The notes: generated by a model from the sequence alone, not told the origin. DNA of 36,907 bases from Burkholderiales bacterium (GCA_026400275.1 JAPLPK010000032.1:1-36907); one strand, 5' to 3'. Shown: positions 1 through 8,990, counted from the first letter of the stretch. Program-made: numbers and translations.

Positions 1-1805
1 GCCAGCAGTTGCAGCGGCACGACATGCAGCAACGCAGACAGCGCGCCGTAGTGCTCGGGCATGCGGATCACGTGCAGGCCTTCGGCGCTGACGATGTGGG
101 AGTCGGCATCGGCCAGCACGTAGAGCACACCGCCACGGGCACGCACTTCTTGCAGATTGCTTTTCAGCTTTTCCAGCAGGGCGTCGTTGGGGGCTACGGC
201 TACCACCGGCATTTCGCTGGTGACCAGGGCCAGGGGGCCATGCTTTAGCTCGCCGGCGGCGTAGGCTTCGGCGTGGATGTAGGTGATTTCCTTGAGCTTG
301 AGCGCGCCTTCCAGGGCAATGGGGAAGTGCAGGCCACGGCCCAGGAACAGCGCGTTTTCTTTCACCGCGAAGTCTTCGGCCCAGGCGATGATTTGCGGCT
401 CTAGCGCCAGCACGGCTTGCAGCGCGGCGGGCAGGTGGCGCATGGCTTTCAGGTGGCCGGCTTCTTCCTCTTCGGTCAGGCGGCCCTTGGACTTGGCCAA
501 GGCCAGGGTCAGCAGGAACAGGCCCGCGAGCTGGGTGGTGAAGGCCTTGGTGGAGGCCACGCCGATCTCCACACCGGCGCGGGTGATGTAGGCCAGCTTG
601 CATTCACGCACCATGGCCGAGGTGGACACATTGCACACCGTCAGCGTGTGCTGCATGCCCAGGCTTTGGGCGTGGCGCAGCGCGGCCAGGGTGTCGGCGG
701 TTTCGCCGGACTGGGTGATGGTGACCACCAGGGTCTTGGGGTTGGGCACCGAATCGCGGTAACGGTATTCACTGGCAATCTCCACCTGGGTGGGAATCTT
801 GGCAATGCTTTCCAGCCAGTACTTGGCGGTGCAGCCGCTGTAGTAGCTGGTGCCACAGGCCAGGATCAGCACCGAGTCGATGTCTTTGAAAACGGCTTCG
901 GCGTCGCCGCCGTTGGGGCCTTCAAACAGCCCTGGCACGATGGCGGTCACGCCTTCCAGCGTGTCGCCGATGGCGCGGGGCTGCTCAAAAATTTCCTTCT
1001 GCATGTAATGGCGATAGGGGCCCAGCTCGGCTGCGCCGCTGTGGGCGTGCACGGTCTTGACCACGCGGGTGACGGGCTTGTGGGCCTTGTCGACGATCCA
1101 GTACTTGCCCGTTTGCACATCCACCACGTCGCCCTCTTCCAGGTAGACGATCTGGTCGGTCACGCCGGCCAGGGCCATGGCGTCGCTGGCCAGAAAGGTT
1201 TCGCCCTGGCCCACGCCCAGGATCAACGGTGAGCCGGCGCGCGCGCCGATGACGCGGTGCGGCTCGTCCTTGCAGAACACGGCAATCGCGTAGCCGCCGT
1301 GCAGATGCAACACCGCCGCCTTCACGGCCTCAAACAGGTCGCCGTTGTACAGGCTGTCCACCAGGTGGGCGATGACTTCGGTATCGGTCTGGCTGGTGAA
1401 CACATAGCCCTTGGCCTGCAGCTGGGCGCGCAGCTCTTCGTGGTTTTCAATGATGCCGTTGTGCACCAGGGCAATGCGGCCGGCGCGGCTGGCGGAATCG
1501 GCGCCGGGGCCGTGGCTGAAATGGGGGTGGGCGTTGTGCACGGCCGGGGCGCCGTGGGTGGCCCAGCGGGTGTGGGCGATGCCAGTGCCGCTTTCCAGCT
1601 TGTCTTCACTCACCTGTGTCATCAGCTCGGCCACGCGCGAGGTGCTGCGGGCGCGCCGCAAGGTGCCGGTGTGCTGTGCATCCGGGCCCATGCCTTGCAC
1701 GGCCACGCCGCAGGAGTCATAACCCCGGTATTCCAGGCGCTGCAGGCCCTGGACCAGGATGGGGACGATATTGCGGGTAGATACAGCGCCGACGATGCCA
1801 CACAT
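1..1805 (-). CDS. glmS: glutamine--fructose-6-phosphate aminotransferase (isomerizing), 3' end cut by the window
   Basis: Makes glucosamine-6-phosphate from fructose-6-phosphate and glutamine, the first step towards UDP-GlcNAc for peptidoglycan and LPS, in the cytoplasm. Reading the minus strand from ATG at 1805, the product begins M-C-G-I-V-G-A-V, where Cys2 is the N-terminal nucleophile of class II glutamine amidotransferases, followed by the typical [11 protein letters not shown] stretch. The rest fits the two SIS (sugar isomerase) domains. About 601 codons are present and the last visible residues are V-P-L-Q-L-L, which normally lie about 30 residues before the C-terminus, so only the tail is missing. 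A GGAG Shine-Dalgarno sits 6 nt before the ATG. No glmS ribozyme is visible upstream, as expected outside Firmicutes. The gene is divergent from the Lrp/AsnC gene. Confidence 0.96.
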   Translation of the reverse strand, partial: MCGIVGAVSTRNIVPILVQGLQRLEYRGYDSCGVAVQGMGPDAQHTGTLRRARSTSRVAELMTQVSEDKLESGTGIAHTRWATHGAPAVHNAHPHFSHGPGADSASRAGRIALVHNGIIENHEELRAQLQAKGYVFTSQTDTEVIAHLVDSLYNGDLFEAVKAAVLHLHGGYAIAVFCKDEPHRVIGARAGSPLILGVGQGETFLASDAMALAGVTDQIVYLEEGDVVDVQTGKYWIVDKAHKPVTRVVKTVHAHSGAAELGPYRHYMQKEIFEQPRAIGDTLEGVTAIVPGLFEGPNGGDAEAVFKDIDSVLILACGTSYYSGCTAKYWLESIAKIPTQVEIASEYRYRDSVPNPKTLVVTITQSGETADTLAALRHAQSLGMQHTLTVCNVSTSAMVRECKLAYITRAGVEIGVASTKAFTTQLAGLFLLTLALAKSKGRLTEEEEAGHLKAMRHLPAALQAVLALEPQIIAWAEDFAVKENALFLGRGLHFPIALEGALKLKEITYIHAEAYAAGELKHGPLALVTSEMPVVAVAPNDALLEKLKSNLQEVRARGGVLYVLADADSHIVSAEGLHVIRMPEHYGALSALLHVVPLQLL

Positions 1806-1941
1806 AAAAGACTCCAACAGTTTGTTTGTGCCGGCATGTTAAGCCTGAGAGCCTAAAGATTGGTTTCAATATTTAACGATAAATGGAATAATATTTCTTA
1901 CTAAATTCATCAAGAAATTAAAGTAAAAATTTATTGAATTT
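1806..1941. promoter_or_regulatory. AT-rich divergent intergenic region, glmS / lrp
   Basis: The part from about 1860 to 1941 is strikingly AT-rich against a GC-rich background, with runs such as AATATTT, AATAATATTT and AAAATTTATTG. It must carry the promoters of both divergent genes. AT-rich, bent DNA is typical of sites bound by Lrp/AsnC proteins, so autoregulation is plausible, but I cannot pick a convincing -35/-10 pair. The regulator's ATG has no clear Shine-Dalgarno. Confidence 0.5.
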
Positions 1942-2427
1942 ATGGAACAAATAGAACTAGACGCGATTGATCTGCGCCTGCTGCAGCAGCTGCAGCAAGA
2001 TGCCTCGCTGAGCAATCTGGCGCTGGCGGAGCTGGTGCATGTGTCAGCCCCCACCTGCCTGCGGCGCGTCAAGCGCCTGGTGGAATCAGGTCTGATCGCG
2101 CGGCAGGTGGCCATCTTGGACAACGATAAGCTCGCGACGCAGCTGGGCCACGGCCTGACGGCGATTGTGGAAATCACCCTGGACAGGCAGGGGGACGAGC
2201 ACCTGGCCGCTTTTGAGACTCGGGTAGCGGCAGACGAGGCCGTGCAGCAGTGCTACCGCGTGTCGCCCGGGCCGGACTTCTGCCTTATCGTGTTTGCCCG
2301 CGACATGCCCGACTACCTGGCCTTGGCGCAGCGCCTGTTCACCAGCGATGCCAATGTGCGCAATGTGAAGGCATTCTTCAGCCTGAAGCGCAGCAAGTTC
2401 GAGCCGCGTGTGCCCGTCATGCCTTAA
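1942..2427 (+). CDS. Lrp/AsnC family transcriptional regulator
   Basis: A 161-residue protein of the usual Lrp/AsnC length. Residues about 5-60 form the N-terminal winged helix-turn-helix (L-D-A-I-D-L-R-L-L-Q-Q-L-Q-Q-D-A start, then S-A-P-T-C-L-R-R-V-K-R-L as recognition helix). Residues about 70-150 form the RAM ligand-binding domain (V-E-I-T-L, C-Y-R-V-S-P-G-P-D-F-C-L-I-V). Such proteins are dimers or octamers that sense amino acids and bind AT-rich DNA. The regulon cannot be told from sequence. The AT-rich divergent spacer suggests that it controls itself and possibly glmS (inference). No good Shine-Dalgarno precedes the ATG. Confidence 0.93.
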   Translation: MEQIELDAIDLRLLQQLQQDASLSNLALAELVHVSAPTCLRRVKRLVESGLIARQVAILDNDKLATQLGHGLTAIVEITLDRQGDEHLAAFETRVAADEAVQQCYRVSPGPDFCLIVFARDMPDYLALAQRLFTSDANVRNVKAFFSLKRSKFEPRVPVMP

Positions 2428-2435
2428 AGAAAATT

Positions 2436-2497
2436 CAAGCCAAATCTGCCTCTGGTTCAGAGAATACCTGCGCAAGCAGCTATTAATTAAATAGCAT
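2436..2497 (+). repeat. dispersed imperfect-palindrome repeat, copy A
   Basis: Lies between the lrp stop and glcD. It shares the core TGCGC(A/G)AGCAGCTATT and the end ATAGCAT with the copy at 6424-6479. Its left part (CAAGCCAAAT-CTGCCTCTGG) matches the AAATAGGCCTCTGGC end of the inverted copy at 21413-21468. It is not part of any reading frame here. Confidence 0.7.
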
Positions 2498-2604
2498 AGG
2501 CATGGACCCGTTCAGCCATCAATTTCTGCACGCAAAGGCACCGGAAATTTCAACCCGGCGGGCGGCGCATCTGCTTATAGTCATAGACCGTTAGCCCACA
2601 CGCC

Positions 2605-4098
2605 ATGACACCCCCCTCGATCGAAGACACCGCCCAGCTGCAGGCACGCCGCGCCGAAGTGGCCCAAGCGCTGGCCGCCGCCCTGCCCCGCCACGCCATC
2701 CTGTCGCGCCGGGAAGACACCACACCCTATGAATGCGACGGCCTGACCGCCTACCGCACGCCGCCGCTGCTAGTGGTGCTACCCGAGACCGAGGCCCAGG
2801 TGGTGGCTGTGCTGCAAATCTGCCACCGCCTGCAGGTGCCGGTGGTGGCGCGCGGCGCGGGCACCGGCCTGTCCGGCGGGGCCATGCCGCACCGGCTGGG
2901 CGTGACGCTGTCGCTGGCCAAGTTCAACCGCATCCTGGCGGTGGACCCGCTGGCCTGTACCGCCACCGTGCAATGCGGCGTGCGCAACCTGGCCATCAGC
3001 GAGGCCGCTGCGCCCCACGGCCTGTACTACGCACCCGACCCCAGCAGCCAAATCGCCTGCACCATAGGCGGCAACGTGGCCGAAAACTCGGGCGGCGTGC
3101 ACTGCCTGAAATACGGACTGACCCTGCACAACGTGATGCGTGTGCGCGGCTACACCGTGGAGGGCGAAGTAGTCGTATTCGGCTCCGAAGCGCTGGACAC
3201 ACCCGGCCTGGACCTGCTGCCCCTGGTCATTGGCAGCGAAGGCATGCTGGCCGTGGCGCTGGAAGTCACCGTCAAGCTCATCCCCAAGCCGCAACTGGCG
3301 CGCTGCGTGATGGCCAGCTTTGCCGATGTGGAGTCGGCCGGCAATGCGGTGGCAGCGGTGATTGCCGCCGGCATCATCCCCGCCGGGCTGGAGCTGATGG
3401 ACAAGCGCATGACCGCGGCCGTAGAGGACTTCGTGCACGCCGGCTACGACCTGGACGCCGCCGCCATCTTGCTGTGCGAGAGCGACGGCACACCCGAAGA
3501 GGTGGAAGAAGAAATCGCCCGCATGGAGGCCGTGCTGCAGGCCAACGGTGCCACCCGCTGCACCGTTAGCCGCGACGAGGCCCAACGCCTGAAGTTCTGG
3601 AGCGGGCGCAAAAACGCCTTCCCCGCGTCTGGGCGCATCAGCCCCGACTACATGTGCATGGACTCCACCATTCCGCGCAAAAAGCTGGCCGAAATCCTGC
3701 GCGCCATCGAGGCCATGGAACAGCAATACGGCCTGGCCTGCGCCAACGTGTTCCACGCCGGTGACGGCAACCTGCACCCACTGATCCTGTTCGACGCGAA
3801 CGACCCCGACCAGATGCACCGCTGCGAACTGTTCGGCGCGGACATTCTGGAAACCAGCGTGCGCCTGGGCGGCACGGTGACGGGCGAGCACGGCGTGGGC
3901 GTGGAAAAGCTCAACTCCATGTGCGTGCAGTTCAGCGCGCCCGAGCGCGAGCAGATGCTGGCCGTGAAGCGCGCCTTCGACCCGCTGGAGCTGCTGAACC
4001 CCGGCAAGGTCATCCCCAGCCTGCAGCGCTGCGCCGAGTACGGCAAGATGACCGTTCTGCGCGGCATGCTGCCCTTCCCCCATTTGCCGAGGTTTTGA
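2605..4098 (+). CDS. glcD: glycolate oxidase subunit GlcD (FAD-linked)
   Basis: A 497-aa FAD subunit of membrane-associated glycolate dehydrogenase, which oxidises glycolate (and often D-lactate) to glyoxylate and passes electrons to the respiratory chain through GlcE/GlcF. The PCMH-type FAD-binding domain occupies about residues 50-230, with the R-G-A-G-T-G-L-S-G-G-A loop near 90-100. The FAD-linked oxidase C-terminal domain follows, with F-H-A-G-D-G-N-L-H-P-L and the G-T-V-T-G-E-H-G-V-G motif near the end. Length is typical (E. coli GlcD 499). It is first in a tightly packed glcDEF operon, and its TGA overlaps the glcE ATG (TGATG), implying translational coupling. Repeat copy A lies upstream; no GlcC-type regulator is adjacent. 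Confidence 0.97.
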   Translation: MTPPSIEDTAQLQARRAEVAQALAAALPRHAILSRREDTTPYECDGLTAYRTPPLLVVLPETEAQVVAVLQICHRLQVPVVARGAGTGLSGGAMPHRLGVTLSLAKFNRILAVDPLACTATVQCGVRNLAISEAAAPHGLYYAPDPSSQIACTIGGNVAENSGGVHCLKYGLTLHNVMRVRGYTVEGEVVVFGSEALDTPGLDLLPLVIGSEGMLAVALEVTVKLIPKPQLARCVMASFADVESAGNAVAAVIAAGIIPAGLELMDKRMTAAVEDFVHAGYDLDAAAILLCESDGTPEEVEEEIARMEAVLQANGATRCTVSRDEAQRLKFWSGRKNAFPASGRISPDYMCMDSTIPRKKLAEILRAIEAMEQQYGLACANVFHAGDGNLHPLILFDANDPDQMHRCELFGADILETSVRLGGTVTGEHGVGVEKLNSMCVQFSAPEREQMLAVKRAFDPLELLNPGKVIPSLQRCAEYGKMTVLRGMLPFPHLPRF

Positions 4099-5192
4099 TG
4101 GCCCACACCGACACTGCGCTGCAGCACCTCATAGAGCGGGTGCAAGCCGCCCACGCACACAAGACCGCCCTGAACATCCAGGGCGGCAACAGCAAAGCCT
4201 TTTATGGCGAAAAGCCGCACGGCGAACCACTCAGCATGCGCTACCTGACGGGCATCAGCAGCTACGAGCCCAGCGAGCTGGTCGTCACCGCCCGCGCCGG
4301 CACTCCACTGGCCGAGCTGGAGGCCGCTTTGGCCGCCAAAGGCCAGTGCCTGCCCTTCGAGCCGCCACGCTTTAACGCCCACGGCACGGTGGGCGGCATG
4401 GTGGCCGCCGGCCTGTCCGGCCCCGCCCGCCCGCATGTGGGCATGGTGCGCGACTACGTGCTGGGCGCCACGGTGCTCAATGGCCAGGGCGAGCTGCTGA
4501 GCTTTGGCGGCCAGGTCATCAAGAACGTGGCGGGCTACGACGTGTCGCGTGCACTGGCTGGCTCCATGGGCGTGCTGGGCATCATTTGCGAGGTATCGCT
4601 GAAGGTGCTGCCCACACCGCCCGCCATCGCCACCCTGGTGTTCGAGATGGATGAAGCCACGGCCCTGCAGCAGCTGCACACCTGGGCTGGACAACCCCTG
4701 CCGCTGAACGCCAGCACCTGGCATGCGGGCCACCTGCATCTGCGCCTGGCCGGTGCCCAGGCGGCCGTACACGCGGCCTGGCAGCGCCTGGGCGGCACGC
4801 TGCAGGAGCCCGAAATGGCCGCAGGCTGGTGGCAGCTGGTGCGCGACCAAGGCCACCATTTCTTCCAGCTGGACGCGGCGCACCTGGCGCGCGGCGAGGA
4901 GCTGTGGCGCATCTCGGTACCGGCCACCACGCCGCCGCTGGACCTGCCGGGGCAGAGCTTCATCGAATGGGGCGGCGCCCTGCGCTGGCTGCGCGGCTTT
5001 GCCACGCCCAAGCAAATACGCGCTGCTGCAGCCCAGGCGGGCGGCCACGCCACCTTGTTCCACGCCGACCACCGGCACGACGGCGTATTCACCCCGCTAT
5101 CGGCACCGCTGCTGCGCATACAGCGTGCGCTGAAAGCCGCTATGGACCCGGCTGGCATCTTCAACCCTGGTCGCTTGTACCCCAGCCTGTAA
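4098..5192 (+). CDS. glcE: glycolate oxidase subunit GlcE
   Basis: A 364-aa second FAD-binding-fold subunit of glycolate dehydrogenase. The start was chosen at the ATG overlapping the glcD stop; the open frame extends further upstream, but that part is only a shadow of glcD. A single PCMH-like domain is visible: Y-E-P-S-E-L-V-V-T-A-R-A-G-T-P-L near residue 55, then G-G-M-V-A-A-G-L-S-G-P and G-G-Q-V-I-K-N-V-A-G-Y-D. The C-terminus F-N-P-G-R-L-Y-P is typical of the family. Length agrees with E. coli GlcE (350). Its TAA overlaps the glcF ATG (TAATG), so all three subunits are coupled and probably made in equal amounts. Confidence 0.96.
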   Translation: MAHTDTALQHLIERVQAAHAHKTALNIQGGNSKAFYGEKPHGEPLSMRYLTGISSYEPSELVVTARAGTPLAELEAALAAKGQCLPFEPPRFNAHGTVGGMVAAGLSGPARPHVGMVRDYVLGATVLNGQGELLSFGGQVIKNVAGYDVSRALAGSMGVLGIICEVSLKVLPTPPAIATLVFEMDEATALQQLHTWAGQPLPLNASTWHAGHLHLRLAGAQAAVHAAWQRLGGTLQEPEMAAGWWQLVRDQGHHFFQLDAAHLARGEELWRISVPATTPPLDLPGQSFIEWGGALRWLRGFATPKQIRAAAAQAGGHATLFHADHRHDGVFTPLSAPLLRIQRALKAAMDPAGIFNPGRLYPSL

Positions 5193-6424
5193 TGCAAACC
5201 CACCTCAGCCCCGAATTCAAGAACACCGCCGACGGCCAGGCCGCCGAAGCGATTCTGCGCAAATGCGTGCACTGCGGTTTTTGCACCGCCACCTGCCCCA
5301 CCTACCAGTTGCTGGGCGACGAACTGGACGGACCGCGTGGCCGCATTTACCTGATGAAGCAGGTGCTGGAGGGCGCGGAAGTCACCCGCAGCACCCAGCA
5401 GCACCTGGACCGCTGCCTGACCTGCCGCAACTGCGAATCCACCTGCCCCAGCGGCGTGGAATACGGCCAGCTGGTGGACATAGGCCGGCACATCGTGGAT
5501 GAACGCGTGGAGCGCCCCGCCACGGAGAAAGCGGCCCGCTGGATCTTGCGGGAAGGACTCACATCCCCGCTGTTCGCCCCGGCAATGAAGGTCGGCCAAG
5601 CGCTGCGCCCGCTGCTGCCGCAGACGCTAAAAAATAAGGTGCCGCAGGCCACACCGGCCCAGCCCTGGCCCACGCGCGAGCACGCCCGCAAGGTGCTGGT
5701 GCTGGCAGGCTGTGTGCAGCCCGCCATGATGCCCAACATCAACAGCGCCACCGCCCGCGTGCTGGACGCCGCCGGCATCCAGACCCTGGTGGCACCCAGC
5801 GCCGGTTGCTGCGGCGCCATACGCAGCCACCTGGGCGACCACGATGGGGGCCTGGCCGATATGCGCCGCAACATCGACGCCTGGTGGCCGCTGGTGGAGG
5901 CCCACACGGTGGAGGCCATCGTGATGAATGCGTCCGGCTGCGGCGTGATGGTGAAGGACTACGGCCACGCCCTGGCCGCCGACCCGGCCTATGCGGCAAA
6001 GGCTGCACGCATCAGCGCACTGACACGCGACCTGAGCGAGCTGCTGCCTGATTTGGTGACCGCCCTGCGCGGCAAGCTGCGGCCCGGCGCCCAACAGCAG
6101 CTGGCCTTCCACCCGCCCTGCACGCTACAGCACGGCCAGCAACTACGCGGCGGGGTGGAAACGCATCTGGGTGCGTTGGGCTTCAAGGTGCAGTTGGCGC
6201 AGAGCGAAAGCCATCTGTGCTGCGGCTCGGCCGGCACCTACTCGGTACTGCAGCCCACGCTGGCCACCCAGCTGCGCGACCGCAAGCTGGGCCACCTGGA
6301 GCCGCTGGGCGCGCAGACCATTGTGTCGGCCAATATCGGCTGCATCCAGCACCTGCAAAGCGGCACCAGCACACCGGTGAAGCATTGGGTGGAGGTGCTG
6401 GATGCCGCCCTGCCTTACGAATGA
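5192..6424 (+). CDS. glcF: glycolate oxidase iron-sulfur subunit GlcF
   Basis: A 410-aa iron-sulfur subunit that passes electrons from GlcDE to the quinone pool. Two classical 4Fe-4S clusters are visible: Cys25-x2-Cys28-x2-Cys31-x3-Cys35-Pro and Cys75-x2-Cys78-x2-Cys81-x3-Cys85-Pro. Two cysteine-rich CCG domains follow, with the motifs G-C-C-G-A-I-R-S-H-L and L-C-C-G-S-A-G-T-Y-S, as in heterodisulfide-reductase-like subunits. The start is the ATG overlapping the glcE stop. The last gene of the operon; it ends next to repeat copy B, whose hairpin may act as a transcription end between glcF and the convergent OsmC gene. Confidence 0.97.
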   Translation: MQTHLSPEFKNTADGQAAEAILRKCVHCGFCTATCPTYQLLGDELDGPRGRIYLMKQVLEGAEVTRSTQQHLDRCLTCRNCESTCPSGVEYGQLVDIGRHIVDERVERPATEKAARWILREGLTSPLFAPAMKVGQALRPLLPQTLKNKVPQATPAQPWPTREHARKVLVLAGCVQPAMMPNINSATARVLDAAGIQTLVAPSAGCCGAIRSHLGDHDGGLADMRRNIDAWWPLVEAHTVEAIVMNASGCGVMVKDYGHALAADPAYAAKAARISALTRDLSELLPDLVTALRGKLRPGAQQQLAFHPPCTLQHGQQLRGGVETHLGALGFKVQLAQSESHLCCGSAGTYSVLQPTLATQLRDRKLGHLEPLGAQTIVSANIGCIQHLQSGTSTPVKHWVEVLDAALPYE

Positions 6425-6479
6425 AATAAGCCTCCAGCGCAGGTAATACCTGCGCGAGCAGCTATTTAAACCATAGCAT
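6424..6479 (+). repeat. dispersed imperfect-palindrome repeat, copy B, with hairpin
   Basis: A 56-nt copy filling the gap between the convergent glcF and OsmC-like genes. It contains a perfect inverted repeat at 6437-6455 (arms GCGCAGGTA and TACCTGCGC around one A), then GAGCAGCTATT and ATAGCAT. The hairpin lacks a following T-run, so it is not a classical intrinsic terminator, but it could stabilise 3' ends or weakly terminate. Used here as reference copy for the other family members. Confidence 0.75.
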
Positions 6480-6883
6480 CAGTCAGCCAGCGCGGTAGCC
6501 ACGCTGATCTCGCCCTCCAGCACCCGGTGGATGGGGCATTTGTTGGCGATCTCCAGCAGCTTGGCCCTGTCTTCGGGCGTGATGTCGCCCTCGATGTGCA
6601 GGCTACGCTGCAGCACGTAGCGGACCTTGCCGTCTTCGGTCTTGCTCTCGGTGTGGCTGACGTCCACGCGCAGGTCGGTCACGGCCAGCTTGCGGCGGCG
6701 GATGTACAGCTCCAGCGTCAGGCTGGTGCAGGCGGCCAGGGCCGAATCCAGCAGGTCGTGTGGATCGGGCGCCAGGTCATCGGAGCCCAGGGTTGCATCC
6801 ACATCAGAGTTCCAGCTGTGGCGGCCATTGGTCAGGGTGGTGAGCGCCCCAAACGGGCGGTGCAGGCGGGATTGGATGGGCAT
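6479..6883 (-). CDS. OsmC family protein
   Basis: A 134-aa OsmC/Ohr-superfamily protein. The two redox cysteines expected of the family are present: Cys52 in A-L-A-A-C-T-S-L-T and Cys116 in N-K-C-P-I-H-R-V-L. This pair normally reduces organic or fatty-acid hydroperoxides. The sequence resembles the YhfA/OsmC side of the family more than Ohr. Cytoplasmic; no signal peptide. It is a single gene, convergent with glcDEF, with its stop in repeat copy B. A link to detoxifying peroxides made by flavin oxidases is possible but only inference. Confidence 0.9.
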   Translation of the reverse strand: MPIQSRLHRPFGALTTLTNGRHSWNSDVDATLGSDDLAPDPHDLLDSALAACTSLTLELYIRRRKLAVTDLRVDVSHTESKTEDGKVRYVLQRSLHIEGDITPEDRAKLLEIANKCPIHRVLEGEISVATALAD

Positions 6884-6934
6884 GGGTTTCCTGGGTGGCT
6901 TGAAGCTGGCACTTTAGCCCATGGCCCAATCGGA

Positions 6935-7072
6935 TCAGCGCCAGTGAAACGGCAGCTTAAAGTCCAGTGGACCCAGGTGCATATGGATGGAGCCTAGCCC
7001 AAGAGCACAAAGAACTGCAAAAACGACAAAAAGCCAACCCACCGAAACCATGAATGTGTTCAGAAATTTCAT
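6935..7072 (-). CDS. small single-pass membrane peptide, unknown
   Basis: An ATG-started frame of 45 codons plus TGA. After M-K-F-L-N-T-F-M comes a hydrophobic segment of about 20 residues (about 8-28, rich in V, L, F, A, G), then a short polar tail with three His ending F-H-W-R. This is what a small membrane protein looks like, and the frame is intact. Against it: no clear Shine-Dalgarno, and only frame plus hydrophobicity support it. It lies upstream of the OsmC-like gene on the same strand with a 51-nt gap, so the two could be cotranscribed. No function recognised. Confidence 0.45.
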   Translation of the reverse strand: MKFLNTFMVSVGWLFVVFAVLCALGLGSIHMHLGPLDFKLPFHWR

Positions 7073-7120
7073 AGCCGAGGATGTTAACGCCCGGCCAAAA
7101 GTCGTTTTGCCCCCTCAACG

Positions 7121-7149
7121 CTTGAAAACCAGGTGAAATGCTCCCATCT
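7121..7149 (+). promoter_or_regulatory. candidate sigma-32 (RpoH) promoter upstream of rpoH
   Basis: CTTGAAA at 7121-7127, a 14-nt spacer, then TCCCATCT at 7142-7149. The sigma-32 consensus is CTTGAAA, about 11-16 nt, CCCCATNT, so this is a full -35 match and 7 of 7 defined -10 positions but one (T for the first C). It points at rpoH, about 245 nt before its ATG, and would make rpoH autoregulated. A long leader would result, in which the CIRCE element lies. Seen by eye only; transcription start unknown. Confidence 0.5.
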
Positions 7150-7338
7150 GACAGTCAGAATCGTTGCATCAGCAGATGTTTAGAAGTTGTCTATAACTTT
7201 CAATAAGTTACATAGGTTTTCAATAGACCCAGAGTTCTACGCTAGCTAAGAATCGACAATCGCTGAAGGCTGTACTGGGGCAAAGCCACTCGCTTCGACC
7301 AAGGGAATACCCTAGCGCCAGAAAGGAATCCCCCGGCT

Positions 7339-7365
7339 TTAGCACTCTCTTTAATAGAGTGCTAA
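7339..7365. promoter_or_regulatory. CIRCE element (HrcA operator) upstream of rpoH
   Basis: TTAGCACTC, nine bases, GAGTGCTAA: an exact match to the CIRCE consensus bound by the heat-shock repressor HrcA. It ends 29 nt before the rpoH ATG. The inverted repeat extends one base further inward on each side (10-bp arms, 7-nt middle), so it could also fold in RNA just upstream of the ribosome-binding site. HrcA would repress rpoH until heat titrates GroEL away from HrcA. The remaining leader (7150-7338) holds no other signal I can name. Confidence 0.92.
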
Positions 7366-7394
7366 TATTCAAGCCTAGAGAAAGGGAATCTGGT

Positions 7395-8330
<936 letters not shown>

Positions 8331-8349
8331 ACGCACTCGGCCATCCATT

Positions 8350-8378
8350 AAAAAAGGGACCTTCGTGGTCCCTTTTTT
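8350..8378. terminator. bidirectional intrinsic terminator, rpoH / sco
   Basis: Twelve-base arms (AAAAAAGGGACC and GGTCCCTTTTTT) around a TTCGT loop: a GC stem flanked by A and T runs, working on both strands. It separates convergent rpoH and sco. The sco TAA stop (8377-8379) lies within the hairpin's last bases. Confidence 0.93.
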
Positions 8379-8985
8379 ATGCCTGTTTAAGCAGTAGTTT
8401 CAGGTCGCCCAGCAAAGGTGCTACCCCTGCCCCGTAGCGCGCATACAGGCGCAGCCGGCCCTGGGTGTCGTACACGTAGCTGCCAGCGGAATGGTCCATG
8501 GTGTAGCTGGTGGGCGTACTGCCATCCACCTTTTTGTAATACACCTTGAAGTCCTTGGCCACAGTGGCCAACTGCTCGGGCGTGGGCACCAGCGCCAGGA
8601 AGCTGGGGTCAAAGTTGGCCATATAGGCCTTGAGCAGGGCTGGCGTATCGCGCTGCGGGTCCACGGTGATGAAGATACCTTGCAGACGGTCGCCGTCGGC
8701 GCCCAAGGATTTCTTGATCTCGGCCAGCTCAGCCATGGAGGTGGGGCACACGTCCGGGCACTGGGTGTAGCCAAAGAACACCACCACCAGCTTGCCTTTG
8801 AAGTCCTTCAGGCTGCGGAGCTGGCCGTTGTGGTCCTGCAGCTGGAAATCCTTGGCGTATTCGGCGCCCGTGACATCCACCGAGGCAAAATTGGGCTTGG
8901 TTTCGGAGCAAGCAACAAAAAGGCCGGTAGCGCTTATAAATAGTGCGCCAATAGCTATTTTTTTAATAGCATCACGTTTATGCAT
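8377..8985 (-). CDS. SCO1/SenC copper chaperone for cytochrome oxidase, lipoprotein
   Basis: A 202-aa Sco protein that delivers copper to, or reduces, the CuA site of cytochrome oxidase on the periplasmic side. A lipoprotein signal (basic M-H-K-R-D..K-K, hydrophobic core, then F-V-A-Cys26) anchors it. The thioredoxin fold carries the metal-binding C76-P-D-V-C80 and the distal His in M-D-H-S-A-G. Last gene of the heme and copper assembly group; 5 nt after ctaB. Its start ATG (8985) is the only plausible one. Oddity: codons 5-23, the whole hydrophobic signal core, coincide with a dispersed repeat (8917-8972). Gene-family naming (scoI/senC) is not settled, so no symbol is given. Confidence 0.95.
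   Translation of the reverse strand: MHKRDAIKKIAIGALFISATGLFVACSETKPNFASVDVTGAEYAKDFQLQDHNGQLRSLKDFKGKLVVVFFGYTQCPDVCPTSMAELAEIKKSLGADGDRLQGIFITVDPQRDTPALLKAYMANFDPSFLALVPTPEQLATVAKDFKVYYKKVDGSTPTSYTMDHSAGSYVYDTQGRLRLYARYGAGVAPLLGDLKLLLKQA
8917..8972 (+). repeat. dispersed repeat copy inside sco signal-peptide codons
   Basis: On the plus strand this aligns without gaps to repeat copy B (6424-6479), about 36 of 56 positions by eye. Conserved blocks are the left AGCGC, the central TGCGC, AGCTATT and the final ATAGCAT. On the coding (minus) strand it gives residues 5-23 of Sco. AT-rich compared with the surrounding gene. Confidence 0.6.
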
Positions 8986-8990
8986 AGGAC

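Noticed and set aside
2779-4083. Long antisense frames opposite glcD (and similar ones opposite glmS, tamB and others)
   Set aside because: Shadows of strongly GC3-biased genes; the sense frames carry full family motifs while the antisense translations are Gly/His/Arg-rich noise.
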